DNA of 64,000 nt from CAWFXC01 sp963819735 (GTDB lineage: Bacteria > Actinomycetota > Acidimicrobiia > IMCC26256 > DASPTH01): positions 372,001-436,000 of the forward strand of contig CAWFXC010000005.1 in NCBI GenBank assembly GCA_963819735.1. The letters run 5' to 3'. Below, piece by piece: positions 16,471-24,433 of the stretch (its first letter is position 1; each line of letters begins with the position of its first letter). Position numbers and translations under genes: made by a program. The notes under the pieces are model-generated. The model was given only the letters and a program-made list of their open reading frames with translations. It did no database searches and was not told where the DNA came from.

Positions 16471-16622
16471 GTGAAACGGCGGAAACTGTCGAACGGGAAT
16501 TCGCCTACCTCGTCCGCTACCGGGACCCGGCAGGCGAGGAACGGTCCCGCCAGTTCACCCGGAGGTCGAACTGCCGAGCGGACTCCGGCACCGGATCGGC
16601 CCGGACGCTCAACATTCGTTGA
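16471..16622 (+). pseudogene. Truncated phage-type integrase N-terminus
   Basis: From GTG 16471 the reading begins VKRRKLSNG. After a one-base shift at the GGG run 16495-16497 it continues EFAYLVRYRDPAGEERSRQF and TRRS, the typical N-terminal arm-binding segment of tyrosine integrases (VRYRDPAGKxRSxxFxRK). Nothing integrase-like follows: the frame ends at TGA 16620-16622 with no core-binding or catalytic domain. It sits just downstream of tRNA-Val, a common integration target, so it is probably the scar of a lost element. The flanking 16338-16470 shows no other feature. Confidence 0.6.
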
Positions 16623-16678
16623 CGAGACATCGCGCTGAACGCACTCGTCAACCCAGCGAGACTCCACCAGCAGAGTCC

Positions 16679-16694
16679 GTAACAACGTTGTATT
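16679..16694. promoter_or_regulatory. ACAACGTTGT operator before the OYE gene
   Basis: GTAACAAC-GTTGTATT is a near-perfect inverted repeat centred between 16686 and 16687, 110 bp before the OYE start. The same core recurs at 19954, 26892, 26957, 28501 and 28515. It is a probable binding site of a TetR-type repressor, most simply the one encoded at 27010 (inference). Confidence 0.65.
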
Positions 16695-16796
16695 CTCATC
16701 CGGGATTCGGTCCGGCGCCGGAACGGGCCGAAGCGGGCCGGGAACGGAGACGCGTTCCCGCGGTCGAGTACGCCCCGAGCGAGGAGACGAACGCGC

Positions 16797-18004
16797 ATGC
16801 AAACGCCGAACCGCCGGAGCATCGACCCGTTCGCGCCCGCGTCGCTGGGGCCGAAGCTGATCCGCAACCGCTTCGTGAAGGCGGCCACATTCGAGGGCAT
16901 GGCGGTTGACAACCTCGTGAGTGACCGCCTGATCGACTTCCATCGCGCGGTGGCGGCCGGTGGCGTCGGCATGACCACGCGTATACGGCGGAGTCCGACG
17001 ATGGCCGGGGCGCGCCCGCCGAGATCGTCGTCCGACCGGAAGCCGGCCCCGGCCTGGCGAGGTTGGCGGAGGCGGTGCACGCCGAAGGTGCTGCAGTGTC
17101 TGCGCAACTGGGTCATGCGGGGCCGGTGGCGGCCGGCACGGGTGAGACGGGGCTCGCGCCGTCGCGCATCTTCAGTCCGCTGGCGATGAAGTTCACGAAA
17201 GCCGTGACCGACGACGACATCGCCCGTATCACCGACGACTTCAGCGCGTCCGCTGTCGTGTTGCGAGACGCGGGCTTCGACGCCATTGAGCTCCACTTGG
17301 GTCACAACTACCTGCTGAGCGCGTTCTTGAGTCCGGCGCTCAACAAGCGCACCGACCGCTGGGGCGGAAGCGTGCGCAACCGAGCCGAGTTCCCCCGCCA
17401 GGTTGCCCGCAGGGTCCGGGAGGCGGTGGGCTCCGACATCGCGGTCATCGCCAAGCTCAACATGGCCGACGGCTACCCCGGTGGCATCTGGCTCGACGAG
17501 AGTCTCGAGGCGGCGCGCCTTCTCGAGTCCGACGGCGTGCTCGACGCGCTCGAGCTCACCGGGGGAAGCTCGCTCAAGAACCCGATGTACCTGTTCCGGG
17601 GTGAGGCGCCGATCCAGGAGATGGCGCAGGCGTTCGCGCAGCCTCTGCGCACGGGATTCAAGCTGTTCGGCATGCGGTTCCTGCCCTCGTACCCGTTCGA
17701 AGAGGCGTTCTTCCTCCCGTACGCGCGCCAGTTCCGTCAGGCGTTGCGGATGCCGTTGATCCTGCTCGGTGGTGTGAACCGCCTCGAGACTGTCCACGCT
17801 GCGCTCGACGAGGGGTTCGAGTTCGTCGCGATGGGCCGTGCATTGCTGCGCGAACCCGATCTGCTGGCCCGCTGGCAACGAGGCGACGTCGAGGAGTCGC
17901 TGTGCGTGCACTGCAACAAGTGCATGCCGACGATCTACCAGGGCACCCATTGCGTGCTCGTGGCGCCCGAGCTTCGTCCCGGCCACCGCGTCCCTGCAGT
18001 TTGA
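16797..18004 (+). pseudogene. Old Yellow Enzyme-type NADH:flavin oxidoreductase, frameshifted
   Basis: ATG 16797, with GAGGAG upstream, begins FAPASLGPKLIRNRFVKAATFEGMA, a typical OYE N-terminus. Near 16977-16982 one base appears missing; inserting it joins GVGMTT to the YTAESDDG frame and gives 402 residues. The rest is intact: AQLGHAG, ELHLGHNYLLSAFLSPALNK, RTDRWGGSVRNRAEF (FMN and substrate sites), ALELTGGSS, and GRALLREPDL (phosphate-binding). The C-terminal LCVHCNKCMPTIYQGTHC has four cysteines like the Fe-S motif of 2,4-dienoyl-CoA-reductase-type members. It reduces activated C=C bonds. It is the first gene of the catabolic cluster, with an operator upstream. Confidence 0.85.
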
Positions 18005-18022
18005 CGAGAGGAGTCGCTGGAC

Positions 18023-18757
18023 ATGTTCGACTTGAGCGGAAGGGTTGCCCTCGTGACGGGGGGCGGCCAGGGCGTGGGTGCGGGAGTGTCGGAAGTGCTC
18101 GCGGCCGCGGGTGCGACGGTGTACGTGAATGACCTCCAGATCGAGCGAGCCGAACGCGTCGCGCAGGGGGTCGGCGGACAGGCCGCGGTGTTCGACGTGA
18201 CCGACTACGACGCGGTGTGCCAGGCGGTGAGTCAGATCGGAACGGTCGACATCCTCGTGAACAACGCCGGGATCCCGCCCTCGATGAAGCCGGTGAAATT
18301 CCGGAACCTCGATCCGGCCGACTGGATCCCCTATATCGACGTGAACCTCTACGGCGTCCTCAACTGTGTGAAGGCGACCATCGACGGCATGTGCGACCGT
18401 GGTTTCGGGCGGGTCATCACGATCTCTTCCGGGGCCGGTCAATCGGGTCTCGGGATCGGTGTTTCCATCTACGGAGCGGGCAAGGCCGGCGGCATCGGCT
18501 TCATGCGGCACCTTGCCGTCGAATGCGGTCGCAGCGGGGTGACGGCGAACACCCTGTCGCTCGGATACATGCAGCGCGGCACGCCGGGCGGGGAGGCCGA
18601 CCGCACGGTCACCGCGGGTGCCGAGAAGACCATCCCCGTCGGTCGCGTCGGTACCGGCTCCGACGTGGGTTACGCCTGTGTCTACCTGGCATCCGACGAG
18701 GCGAGTTGGATCAGCGGCCAGACGATCGGCCTGAACGGCGGGAGCCTCACGTCATGA
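18023..18757 (+). CDS. Short-chain dehydrogenase/reductase
   Basis: A 244-residue classical SDR. The cofactor motif TGGGQGVG is at 12-19, NNAG at about 83-86, the catalytic Ser in ISSGAG, and the Tyr/Lys pair in SIYGAGKAGG. The C-terminus SWISGQTIGLNGG is canonical. An acidic Asp after the second strand (VNDLQ) suggests NAD preference. It starts 18 nt after the OYE stop, and its TGA overlaps the ATG of the acyl-CoA dehydrogenase as ATGA, so the three are one operon. It probably oxidises a hydroxyacyl or alcohol intermediate. Confidence 0.92.
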   Translation: MFDLSGRVALVTGGGQGVGAGVSEVLAAAGATVYVNDLQIERAERVAQGVGGQAAVFDVTDYDAVCQAVSQIGTVDILVNNAGIPPSMKPVKFRNLDPADWIPYIDVNLYGVLNCVKATIDGMCDRGFGRVITISSGAGQSGLGIGVSIYGAGKAGGIGFMRHLAVECGRSGVTANTLSLGYMQRGTPGGEADRTVTAGAEKTIPVGRVGTGSDVGYACVYLASDEASWISGQTIGLNGGSLTS

Positions 18758-19926
18758 AGGCGACCGAGCTCGACGGTGAGATCGCCGGACTGGTCGCACA
18801 CCTGCTCGAGGAGTTCCCACCGGCGACCACCGAGCCGGCCGTGTTCTTCGGGGCGCGCTTCGACGCCGGGTTGGCGTGGGTCCACTACCCGAAGGGATAC
18901 GGAGGGCTGGGGGCCGATCCGCACCAGCAGCGAGCGGTGATCGAACGGCTCGAGGAATCCGGAGCGCCATCGAACTTCCCGACGAACCCCATCGGCCTAG
19001 GAATGGTCGGCCCGACGATCGTCCATCACGGAACCGAAGAGCAGCGACGAACCCATCTTCGCCCGCTCTACACGTGCGAGGAGATCTGGTGCCAGCTGTT
19101 CTCCGAGCCGGGCGCCGGATCCGATCTGGCCGGCCTCGCCACCCGAGCGGTGCGCGACGGCGATGAATGGGTCGTCAACGGGCAGAAGGTCTGGACCTCG
19201 CTCGGCCACAAGGCCAGCCGGGGCCTGCTGCTGGCGCGAACGGATGTCGACGCGCCCAAGAACCGCGGATTGACCACCTTCCTCGTCGACATGAAGGCGC
19301 CCGGCGTGGACGTGCGTCCGCTGCGCCAGATGACCGGCGACGCCGAGTTCAACGACGTGTACCTCGAAGGCGTACGGCTGCCCCTCGACGCGCAGCTGGG
19401 TGCTGAAGGTAAGGGCTGGCAGGTTGCCACCACCACGCTGATGAACGAGCGCGTCTCGATCGGCAACGCGATGGCGACGATGGCAACACCGGCGGCGACG
19501 GCGGTCGCTCTGTATCGCGAGCGTGGCGGCGGCGACCCTGTCCTGCGCGACCGAGTCGCCCGCATGTGGATCGAATCCGAGCTTGGCCGCTTGATCAACG
19601 AACGCGCCGCGCAACTCGGGCAGAGCGGGGACCCCGGACCCGTCGGCTCGATCGGGAAGCTGTTCGGTGCCGAGCATGCGCTCCGCGTCCACGAGCTCAT
19701 CGTCGACCTGCTCGGCGCCGAGGGGATGCTGTATCCGCCGTTCGGGGCCGACGGTGCTCCTGAGTCGCGGACACCGCACGTCGCTTTCCTTCGATCGAGG
19801 GCCAACACGATCGAAGGTGGGACTTCCGAGGTGATGCGGAACATCCTCGCCGAGCGTGTGCTCGGCCTTCCCCGCGACGACCACGGCCCGAGAGATCGGC
19901 CGTGGCGCGACATCCCGCGCAACTAG
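18754..19926 (+). CDS. Acyl-CoA dehydrogenase
   Basis: A 390-residue FAD enzyme that introduces an alpha,beta double bond into an acyl-CoA. It starts at ATG 18754, overlapping the SDR stop. WVHYPKGYGGLG (substrate side), WCQLFSEPGAGSDLAGL and WVVNGQKVWTS (FAD and acyl-binding beta domain), and the C-terminal NTIEGGTSEVMRNILAERVLGLP are all typical. The first helices are somewhat short. In this cluster it probably acts on the CoA thioester of the compound handled by the OYE and SDR partners. It ends before a 71-bp gap with an operator. Confidence 0.92.
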   Translation: MKATELDGEIAGLVAHLLEEFPPATTEPAVFFGARFDAGLAWVHYPKGYGGLGADPHQQRAVIERLEESGAPSNFPTNPIGLGMVGPTIVHHGTEEQRRTHLRPLYTCEEIWCQLFSEPGAGSDLAGLATRAVRDGDEWVVNGQKVWTSLGHKASRGLLLARTDVDAPKNRGLTTFLVDMKAPGVDVRPLRQMTGDAEFNDVYLEGVRLPLDAQLGAEGKGWQVATTTLMNERVSIGNAMATMATPAATAVALYRERGGGDPVLRDRVARMWIESELGRLINERAAQLGQSGDPGPVGSIGKLFGAEHALRVHELIVDLLGAEGMLYPPFGADGAPESRTPHVAFLRSRANTIEGGTSEVMRNILAERVLGLPRDDHGPRDRPWRDIPRN

Positions 19927-19953
19927 TGCCGGCCGCGTTCGCAGCGCAGTAAG

Positions 19954-19988
19954 ACAACATTGTTTTATTTTGCTCGACCCGGTACTCT
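19954..19988 (+). promoter_or_regulatory. Operator overlapping a promoter for the dioxygenase-like gene
   Basis: ACAAC-ATTGTT (19954-19964) matches the ACAACGTTGTT palindrome with one change. Its right half overlaps a -35-like TTGTTT (19960-19965), followed after 17 bp by TACTCT (19983-19988), 9 bp before ATG 19998. Repressor binding would block the -35 element. With so short a leader, translation may start near the transcript 5' end. Confidence 0.6.
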
Positions 19989-19997
19989 GGGATCGCG

Positions 19998-21050
19998 ATG
20001 GCTGAGCTCGAGCAAGTGGATCAAATCCTGCGTCCGGTGGCGCCCCCTCGGGTGCTCGAGGGTGTGTACACGGAGGATCAGTACGAGCGGATGCTCGACG
20101 TGATCCAGCGGCACGGTCCGTGGCCGACGATCACGGCCCACCACTTCGATACCGTCGAGGAGCTGGTGGCGACGACGTCGGGTCCGATGCGAGATGAACC
20201 GGGGAAGCGGATCACCCTCGACGACATCGCCACCGCGCATTTCCGGGGTTACATCGCCGAGAACTCGATCTCGTACTACCCGGAGCTCGACGACTGCTTC
20301 TACAACAGCCATTTCCTCGATCTGGCGCGCGACTACTGGGGTGCGCAGTACGCCAAGCCGACGATGATGCTGTTCAACCTCTGCGGACCGCACCACAGCG
20401 GCCTGAGCCCGCATCTCGACGCGGTCACCTTCCGCGGCGTGCGGATCGAGAACACGCCGGTGTGGTTGCAGAACGTGATGGGGAAGTCAGGATTGTTCGC
20501 CGAGCACTTGGTGAAGATGGCCCAGGTGATCACCTGGTGGTACCGGGGCGAGAACGGCACGTTCACCTACTGGCCCGATGGCCCGCACGGCGAGCCGCAG
20601 CACCTCGAGCATCCGCTGTGGAACAAGGGTGTCGTCGTCCAGAACGAGGCGATGTTCCATCGGGGTGATCCGGTCGGACGACGCGACGAGCGAGATGTCC
20701 CGGGCTTGAAGCACCGCTCCCTCCTCGGGTACGACGTCGAGCACGATGACTGGGCGATCACCACCGACGGCAAGGCGATCCGGCGGTACCGACCCGATGA
20801 GATGCGGCTCCTGGTGCACTGGAACGCCGAGGTGTATGCCGACGCCGACGAGGTCAAGAAGAACATGGACCACTCAGCTGATCTCACCCACGACATCGTG
20901 TTCGAACGATTGCTCGCCGACCTCCGCGCCAAGGGGGTCGACATCGCCGAGCCGACGGATCCGATGCACGACAACGATTTCATTCGGGCGTTGATCGCCA
21001 CGTACACGATCGCTCCCACCACCGACTGGCTCACGCCGAACGCGGCGTGA
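19998..21050 (+). CDS. Putative 2OG-Fe(II) dioxygenase (phytanoyl-CoA dioxygenase-like)
   Basis: A 350-residue protein that I assign only tentatively. A 2-His-1-Asp facial triad is suggested by LSPHLDAVTFRG (His139-x-Asp141) and a distal NEAMFHRGDPVGRRD (His221), spaced as in PhyH-type double-stranded beta-helix oxygenases. Arg residues after the distal His could bind the 2-oxoglutarate carboxylate. No membrane segment or signal is seen. It begins the second operon of the cluster, under an ACAACGTTGT-type operator, followed by two NTF2-like proteins and an SDR. If the call is right, it would hydroxylate the pathway compound. Confidence 0.6.
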   Translation: MAELEQVDQILRPVAPPRVLEGVYTEDQYERMLDVIQRHGPWPTITAHHFDTVEELVATTSGPMRDEPGKRITLDDIATAHFRGYIAENSISYYPELDDCFYNSHFLDLARDYWGAQYAKPTMMLFNLCGPHHSGLSPHLDAVTFRGVRIENTPVWLQNVMGKSGLFAEHLVKMAQVITWWYRGENGTFTYWPDGPHGEPQHLEHPLWNKGVVVQNEAMFHRGDPVGRRDERDVPGLKHRSLLGYDVEHDDWAITTDGKAIRRYRPDEMRLLVHWNAEVYADADEVKKNMDHSADLTHDIVFERLLADLRAKGVDIAEPTDPMHDNDFIRALIATYTIAPTTDWLTPNAA

Positions 21051-21078
21051 ACGGCCGCGAACAGACAGGACGACGCCC

Positions 21079-21561
21079 ATGAGCGTGCACGACCACTTCG
21101 CCGCCCACGAGTTCATCAACCGGTACTGGTTCAACTACGACGAGGGCTACCTCGACGTGATCAATGGCTTCCTCGCCGACGACTGTCACCTCCAGTCGCG
21201 CACCGAGACGGGCCGGCATCCGTTCGAGGAGTTCATCCGGTCCGACAATCACGGCCGCGACGCGGCGATGGCCTGGACCAGGGAGCATCGCCGCGAGAGC
21301 CCCTACCCGTTGCGCCACCATGCCGCGAACGTTCACGTGGTCGCCGAGCGGGGCGACGAGCTCGACCTCGAGTCGTACCTGTTCGTGACGCAGATCGTCG
21401 AGCGCAAGCCGAGCACGCTTTCCAGCGGGATCGTTCACTGGACCCTGCGCCTCACCGACGATGGCTATCGGGTGCTGGCGAAGGACGTGGTCCTGGACTC
21501 GATCGAGTCGGCACCGTTCCAGAAAGTCGACGCGGTCGCCGCACGCCAAGAACGGTGGTGA
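21079..21561 (+). CDS. SnoaL/NTF2-like protein (first)
   Basis: A 160-residue protein of the nuclear transport factor 2 fold. The pattern AHEFINRYWFNYDEGYLDVINGFLADDCHLQSR is the helical start and first strand typical of SnoaL_4 small subunits, and VHWTLRLTDDGYRVLAKDVVLDSI is the C-terminal sheet. Such proteins serve as isomerases, dehydratases or ring-hydroxylating oxygenase small subunits, but no catalytic set can be fixed here. AGACAGGACGAC precedes ATG 21079. It lies between the dioxygenase-like gene and a second NTF2-like gene, so the two may form a heteromer. Confidence 0.75.
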   Translation: MSVHDHFAAHEFINRYWFNYDEGYLDVINGFLADDCHLQSRTETGRHPFEEFIRSDNHGRDAAMAWTREHRRESPYPLRHHAANVHVVAERGDELDLESYLFVTQIVERKPSTLSSGIVHWTLRLTDDGYRVLAKDVVLDSIESAPFQKVDAVAARQERW

Positions 21562-21617
21562 GGGCGACACCGAGACCGTGAGCCGCCGGCTCACGAGCTT
21601 CGACCCGAGGAGACCAC

Positions 21618-22190
21618 ATGATCTCGATCGACCAGTCCCAGATGTGGGCCGCGCTCGAGGAGCGCCTCGCCCGCACCGACGACCCGCGCCAACGGCAAAT
21701 GCTGGATGCCGTCATCGAACACGCGAAGGCGGAGGCTGACCGCAGCGTCGAACGCCTGATGGCGACGCTGGTCGACGACCCGCAGTACCACTTCTGGATC
21801 GGAGGACGCGACCTCGGGCCGAAGGGCGCGGATGCCGTCGTCAACTACTACGTCGACTTCGTTCGCGGTGGTGGCGCGGTGTTCGCGTCGCCGAAGGATC
21901 GCATCGTCGTCGACGACCGCACTGTGGTATCGGAGGCCGAGGTCGTGAACCTCGTGTCGGGAAGCATCGCCCGGCGACGCGGCTACCGAGTGCCCGAGGA
22001 GTCGGGCCACTACGTCGTTCGGTTCCGCAATGTCGTGTGGTTCGAGTTCGGCGACGACCCGACGCGCGCGCTGGGCGAGGACTCCTACACCTCGATCGAC
22101 CCCGACGCATTCGAGCGAGTGCGCGACGAAGATCTTCCACCCGAGTATCTCGACTACCTCGCCGAGATCTCTGCGGGCGCCCAACCGTGA
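21618..22190 (+). CDS. SnoaL/NTF2-like protein (second)
   Basis: A 190-residue protein with an N-terminal helical extension (EERLARTDDPRQRQMLDAVIEHA) followed by an NTF2-like core (VERLMATLVDDPQYHFWIGG, VVNYYVDFVRGGGAVFASPKDRIVVDD). This arrangement is seen in SnoaL-like polyketide-cyclase relatives of catabolic clusters. ATG 21618 follows a GGAG site. Its TGA overlaps the GTG of the downstream SDR (GTGA at 22187-22190), indicating translational coupling. Catalytic role unknown. Confidence 0.75.
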   Translation: MISIDQSQMWAALEERLARTDDPRQRQMLDAVIEHAKAEADRSVERLMATLVDDPQYHFWIGGRDLGPKGADAVVNYYVDFVRGGGAVFASPKDRIVVDDRTVVSEAEVVNLVSGSIARRRGYRVPEESGHYVVRFRNVVWFEFGDDPTRALGEDSYTSIDPDAFERVRDEDLPPEYLDYLAEISAGAQP

Positions 22191-23125
22191 CGACCGCGCG
22201 CTCGTGCGAAGGCCGGGTGGCGTTGGTGACCGGCGCGAGCCGCGGGATCGGCAAGGCGATCGCGGTGCGGCTCGCGGCGGAGGGTGCGGCTGTCGCCATC
22301 TGCTCCCGCCCGTCGCCGCGTCACGCCGAGCTCGGAACCCTCGAACTGGCGCGGGATGAGATCGCGGCACTCGGCGGGTCCGTGGTGGCCATCCCCTTCG
22401 ACGTGGGCGATCGGTCGCTCGACCGTGGCACGCTCATCGACCAGGTCGAAGCGGCGCTCGGTCCCGTCGATATCCTCGTGAACAACGCGGCCAGCAACGG
22501 GTACCGGCCGTTTCTCGAGTGGACCGACGACCAGATCGCCCACGTGCTCGAGTTGAACTTCTGGTCGTGCTGGCATCTCGTCCGCCGGGTGTTGCCGACG
22601 ATGATCGAGCACGGCCGCGGCTGGATCCTCGACGTGTCTTCGCAAGCGGCGTCGATGCCGCAGGGGCCGCCGTTCCCGAGCACCGGGCCGGCACGCTTCG
22701 GCACGATCTACGGCGGGACGAAGGCGTTCATGAATCGCTGGACGGTGAGTCTCGCGGTGGAGATGTACGAGCGTGGGATCGCCGCGAACACGATCGCGCC
22801 CCAAGCGGCAGCGGCCACCGAAGTGCTGGTCGAACACAGCGAGATCCCCGACTATCTCTACGAGCCACTGGAGACGATGGCCGAGGGTGCGCTCGCGCTG
22901 TGCACGGCGGATCCGGCCACGCTCACCGGACAGGTAACGACGAGCCTGCAGCTGCTCGTGGATCTGCAGCGACCCGTGTACGACTTGCACGGGACGACGC
23001 TGCTCGAGGGTTGGCAGCCGGAATCGCTCCCCGCTCGCATCGAGAAGATGCGCCAACACTCCGCGGGCGAGATCACCTCTGCGCCCACGCGCGTCGAGCG
23101 CGTCGTGAACGCGGAGAAGCCGTAA
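22187..23125 (+). CDS. Short-chain dehydrogenase/reductase, extended C-terminus
   Basis: A 312-residue SDR starting with GTG 22187. It has TGASRGIG in the first beta-alpha-beta unit, then NNAASNG (a variant of NNAG), VSSQAASM (catalytic Ser) and the active-site pair TIYGGTKAFMN. Arg residues in the SRPSP segment after strand 2 point to NADP. The roughly 60 residues beyond the usual SDR end (LLVDLQRPVYDLHG ... VVNAEKP) are unusual and may cover the active site. It ends the operon starting at 19998. A 90-bp gap precedes the next gene. Confidence 0.88.
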   Translation: MTTARSCEGRVALVTGASRGIGKAIAVRLAAEGAAVAICSRPSPRHAELGTLELARDEIAALGGSVVAIPFDVGDRSLDRGTLIDQVEAALGPVDILVNNAASNGYRPFLEWTDDQIAHVLELNFWSCWHLVRRVLPTMIEHGRGWILDVSSQAASMPQGPPFPSTGPARFGTIYGGTKAFMNRWTVSLAVEMYERGIAANTIAPQAAAATEVLVEHSEIPDYLYEPLETMAEGALALCTADPATLTGQVTTSLQLLVDLQRPVYDLHGTTLLEGWQPESLPARIEKMRQHSAGEITSAPTRVERVVNAEKP

Positions 23126-23215
23126 CCCGGAGATCCGGCAGGAGCGTCGTCGACGCTGGACTGACGCCACACTGAGCATCACTTCGGCCGTCGAGCCGCC
23201 AGGAGGGGAAGTCCG

Positions 23216-24433
23216 ATGACACGCGTCTTCTACTCGAGCAGTGTTCACGATGAACGCGAGATCGAAGCGGTGGTGGAGGTGTTGCGGTCGGGGCCGCAGG
23301 GCCTGTGGCCGGGCCGGCGCGTGAACGCGATGGAACGTCAGGTCGCGGCGTTGTTCGGCAAGTCGAGCGGCATCATGGTCAACTCGGGTTCCTCGGCGTT
23401 GTATCTCGCGGTCGAGCTGCTCGGCCTCGAACCCGGCGATGAAGTGATCACGTGCGGGCTCACGTTCTCCACCGACATCGCGGCCCTGGTACGCGCAGGG
23501 CTGACCCCGGTGCTCGTCGACGTCGAACGCGACACGTTCTGTGTCGACGTGACGCGCATCGAGGAGATGATCTCGCCGAAGACGAAGGCGATGCTGATCC
23601 CGAATCTCATCGGCAACGCACCGGACTGGGACGCGCTGCGGACGCTCGCCGATCGGCACTCCCTGGCGCTCGTCGAGGACTCGTGTGACACGCTCGGCCC
23701 CCTTCTGCGAGGAACGCCGACCGGTACTCGGTCGACGATATCGATCACCAGCTTCGCCAACTCGCACATCATGACGTGCGGCGGCAACGGCGGGATGCTC
23801 ATGGTCGACCGCGACGAGTTCCGTGACCGTGCCGTCATGCTGCGCCGTTGGGGGCGCCGATCCGAGCTCCAGTTCTTCGGATCGAAACGCGGTGAACGCA
23901 ACTTCTGGGAAGACCTCGACGGCATCGAGTACGACAACCAGTTCATCTTCGATGAGCTCGCCTGGAACTTCGAACCCTCGGAGATGGGAGCCGCCTTCGG
24001 CCTCGAACAACTCAAGAAGCTCGACGCCAACCTCGCTCGTCGCCGACAGATCTTCGCTGCCTACAACGAGTACTTCTCGCAGCACCGCGATCGCTTCATG
24101 CTGCCGCGCCAGCTCGACGAGCTCGAGACGGCATGGTTGGGCTATCCGGTCGTCATCAATGAATCGGCCGGGTTCGGACGGCCCGACCTCCAACGTTTCC
24201 TCGACGAGCGCGGTGTCGAGACCCGCACCATCTGGACGGGGAACGTCGCCCGGCAGCCCATGCTCCGCGGGCACACCCTGCGCCTCCCCGACGACGGGCT
24301 CCCGAACGCCGATGCGGTGATGATGCGTGGCGTGCTCCTGCCGCTCAGCCACGCGATCGACGACGAAACCCTCGACTACGTCCTCGCGCAACTCACCGAG
24401 TTCCTCGAGACGGTTACGTCCTCATCGCGGTGA
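23216..24433 (+). CDS. DegT/DnrJ/EryC1-fold PLP/PMP enzyme, E1 (3-dehydrase)-like
   Basis: A 405-residue fold-type I protein starting ATG 23216 after a strong AGGAGGGG. NSGSSALYLAVELLGL and GDEVITCGLTFSTD are the cofactor phosphate side, and LVEDSCDTLGP is the Asp that holds the pyridine. At the position where aminotransferases have the Schiff-base Lys, the sequence reads SFANSHIMTCGGNGG, with His184. This His replacement, together with EDxCDxLGxxxxGxxTGT, is the pattern of PMP-dependent sugar 3-dehydrases (RfbH/E1, ColD), which remove a hydroxyl group rather than transfer an amine. No sugar-nucleotide genes are nearby. The 3' end overlaps the convergent LLM gene by 20 bp. Confidence 0.8.
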   Translation: MTRVFYSSSVHDEREIEAVVEVLRSGPQGLWPGRRVNAMERQVAALFGKSSGIMVNSGSSALYLAVELLGLEPGDEVITCGLTFSTDIAALVRAGLTPVLVDVERDTFCVDVTRIEEMISPKTKAMLIPNLIGNAPDWDALRTLADRHSLALVEDSCDTLGPLLRGTPTGTRSTISITSFANSHIMTCGGNGGMLMVDRDEFRDRAVMLRRWGRRSELQFFGSKRGERNFWEDLDGIEYDNQFIFDELAWNFEPSEMGAAFGLEQLKKLDANLARRRQIFAAYNEYFSQHRDRFMLPRQLDELETAWLGYPVVINESAGFGRPDLQRFLDERGVETRTIWTGNVARQPMLRGHTLRLPDDGLPNADAVMMRGVLLPLSHAIDDETLDYVLAQLTEFLETVTSSSR

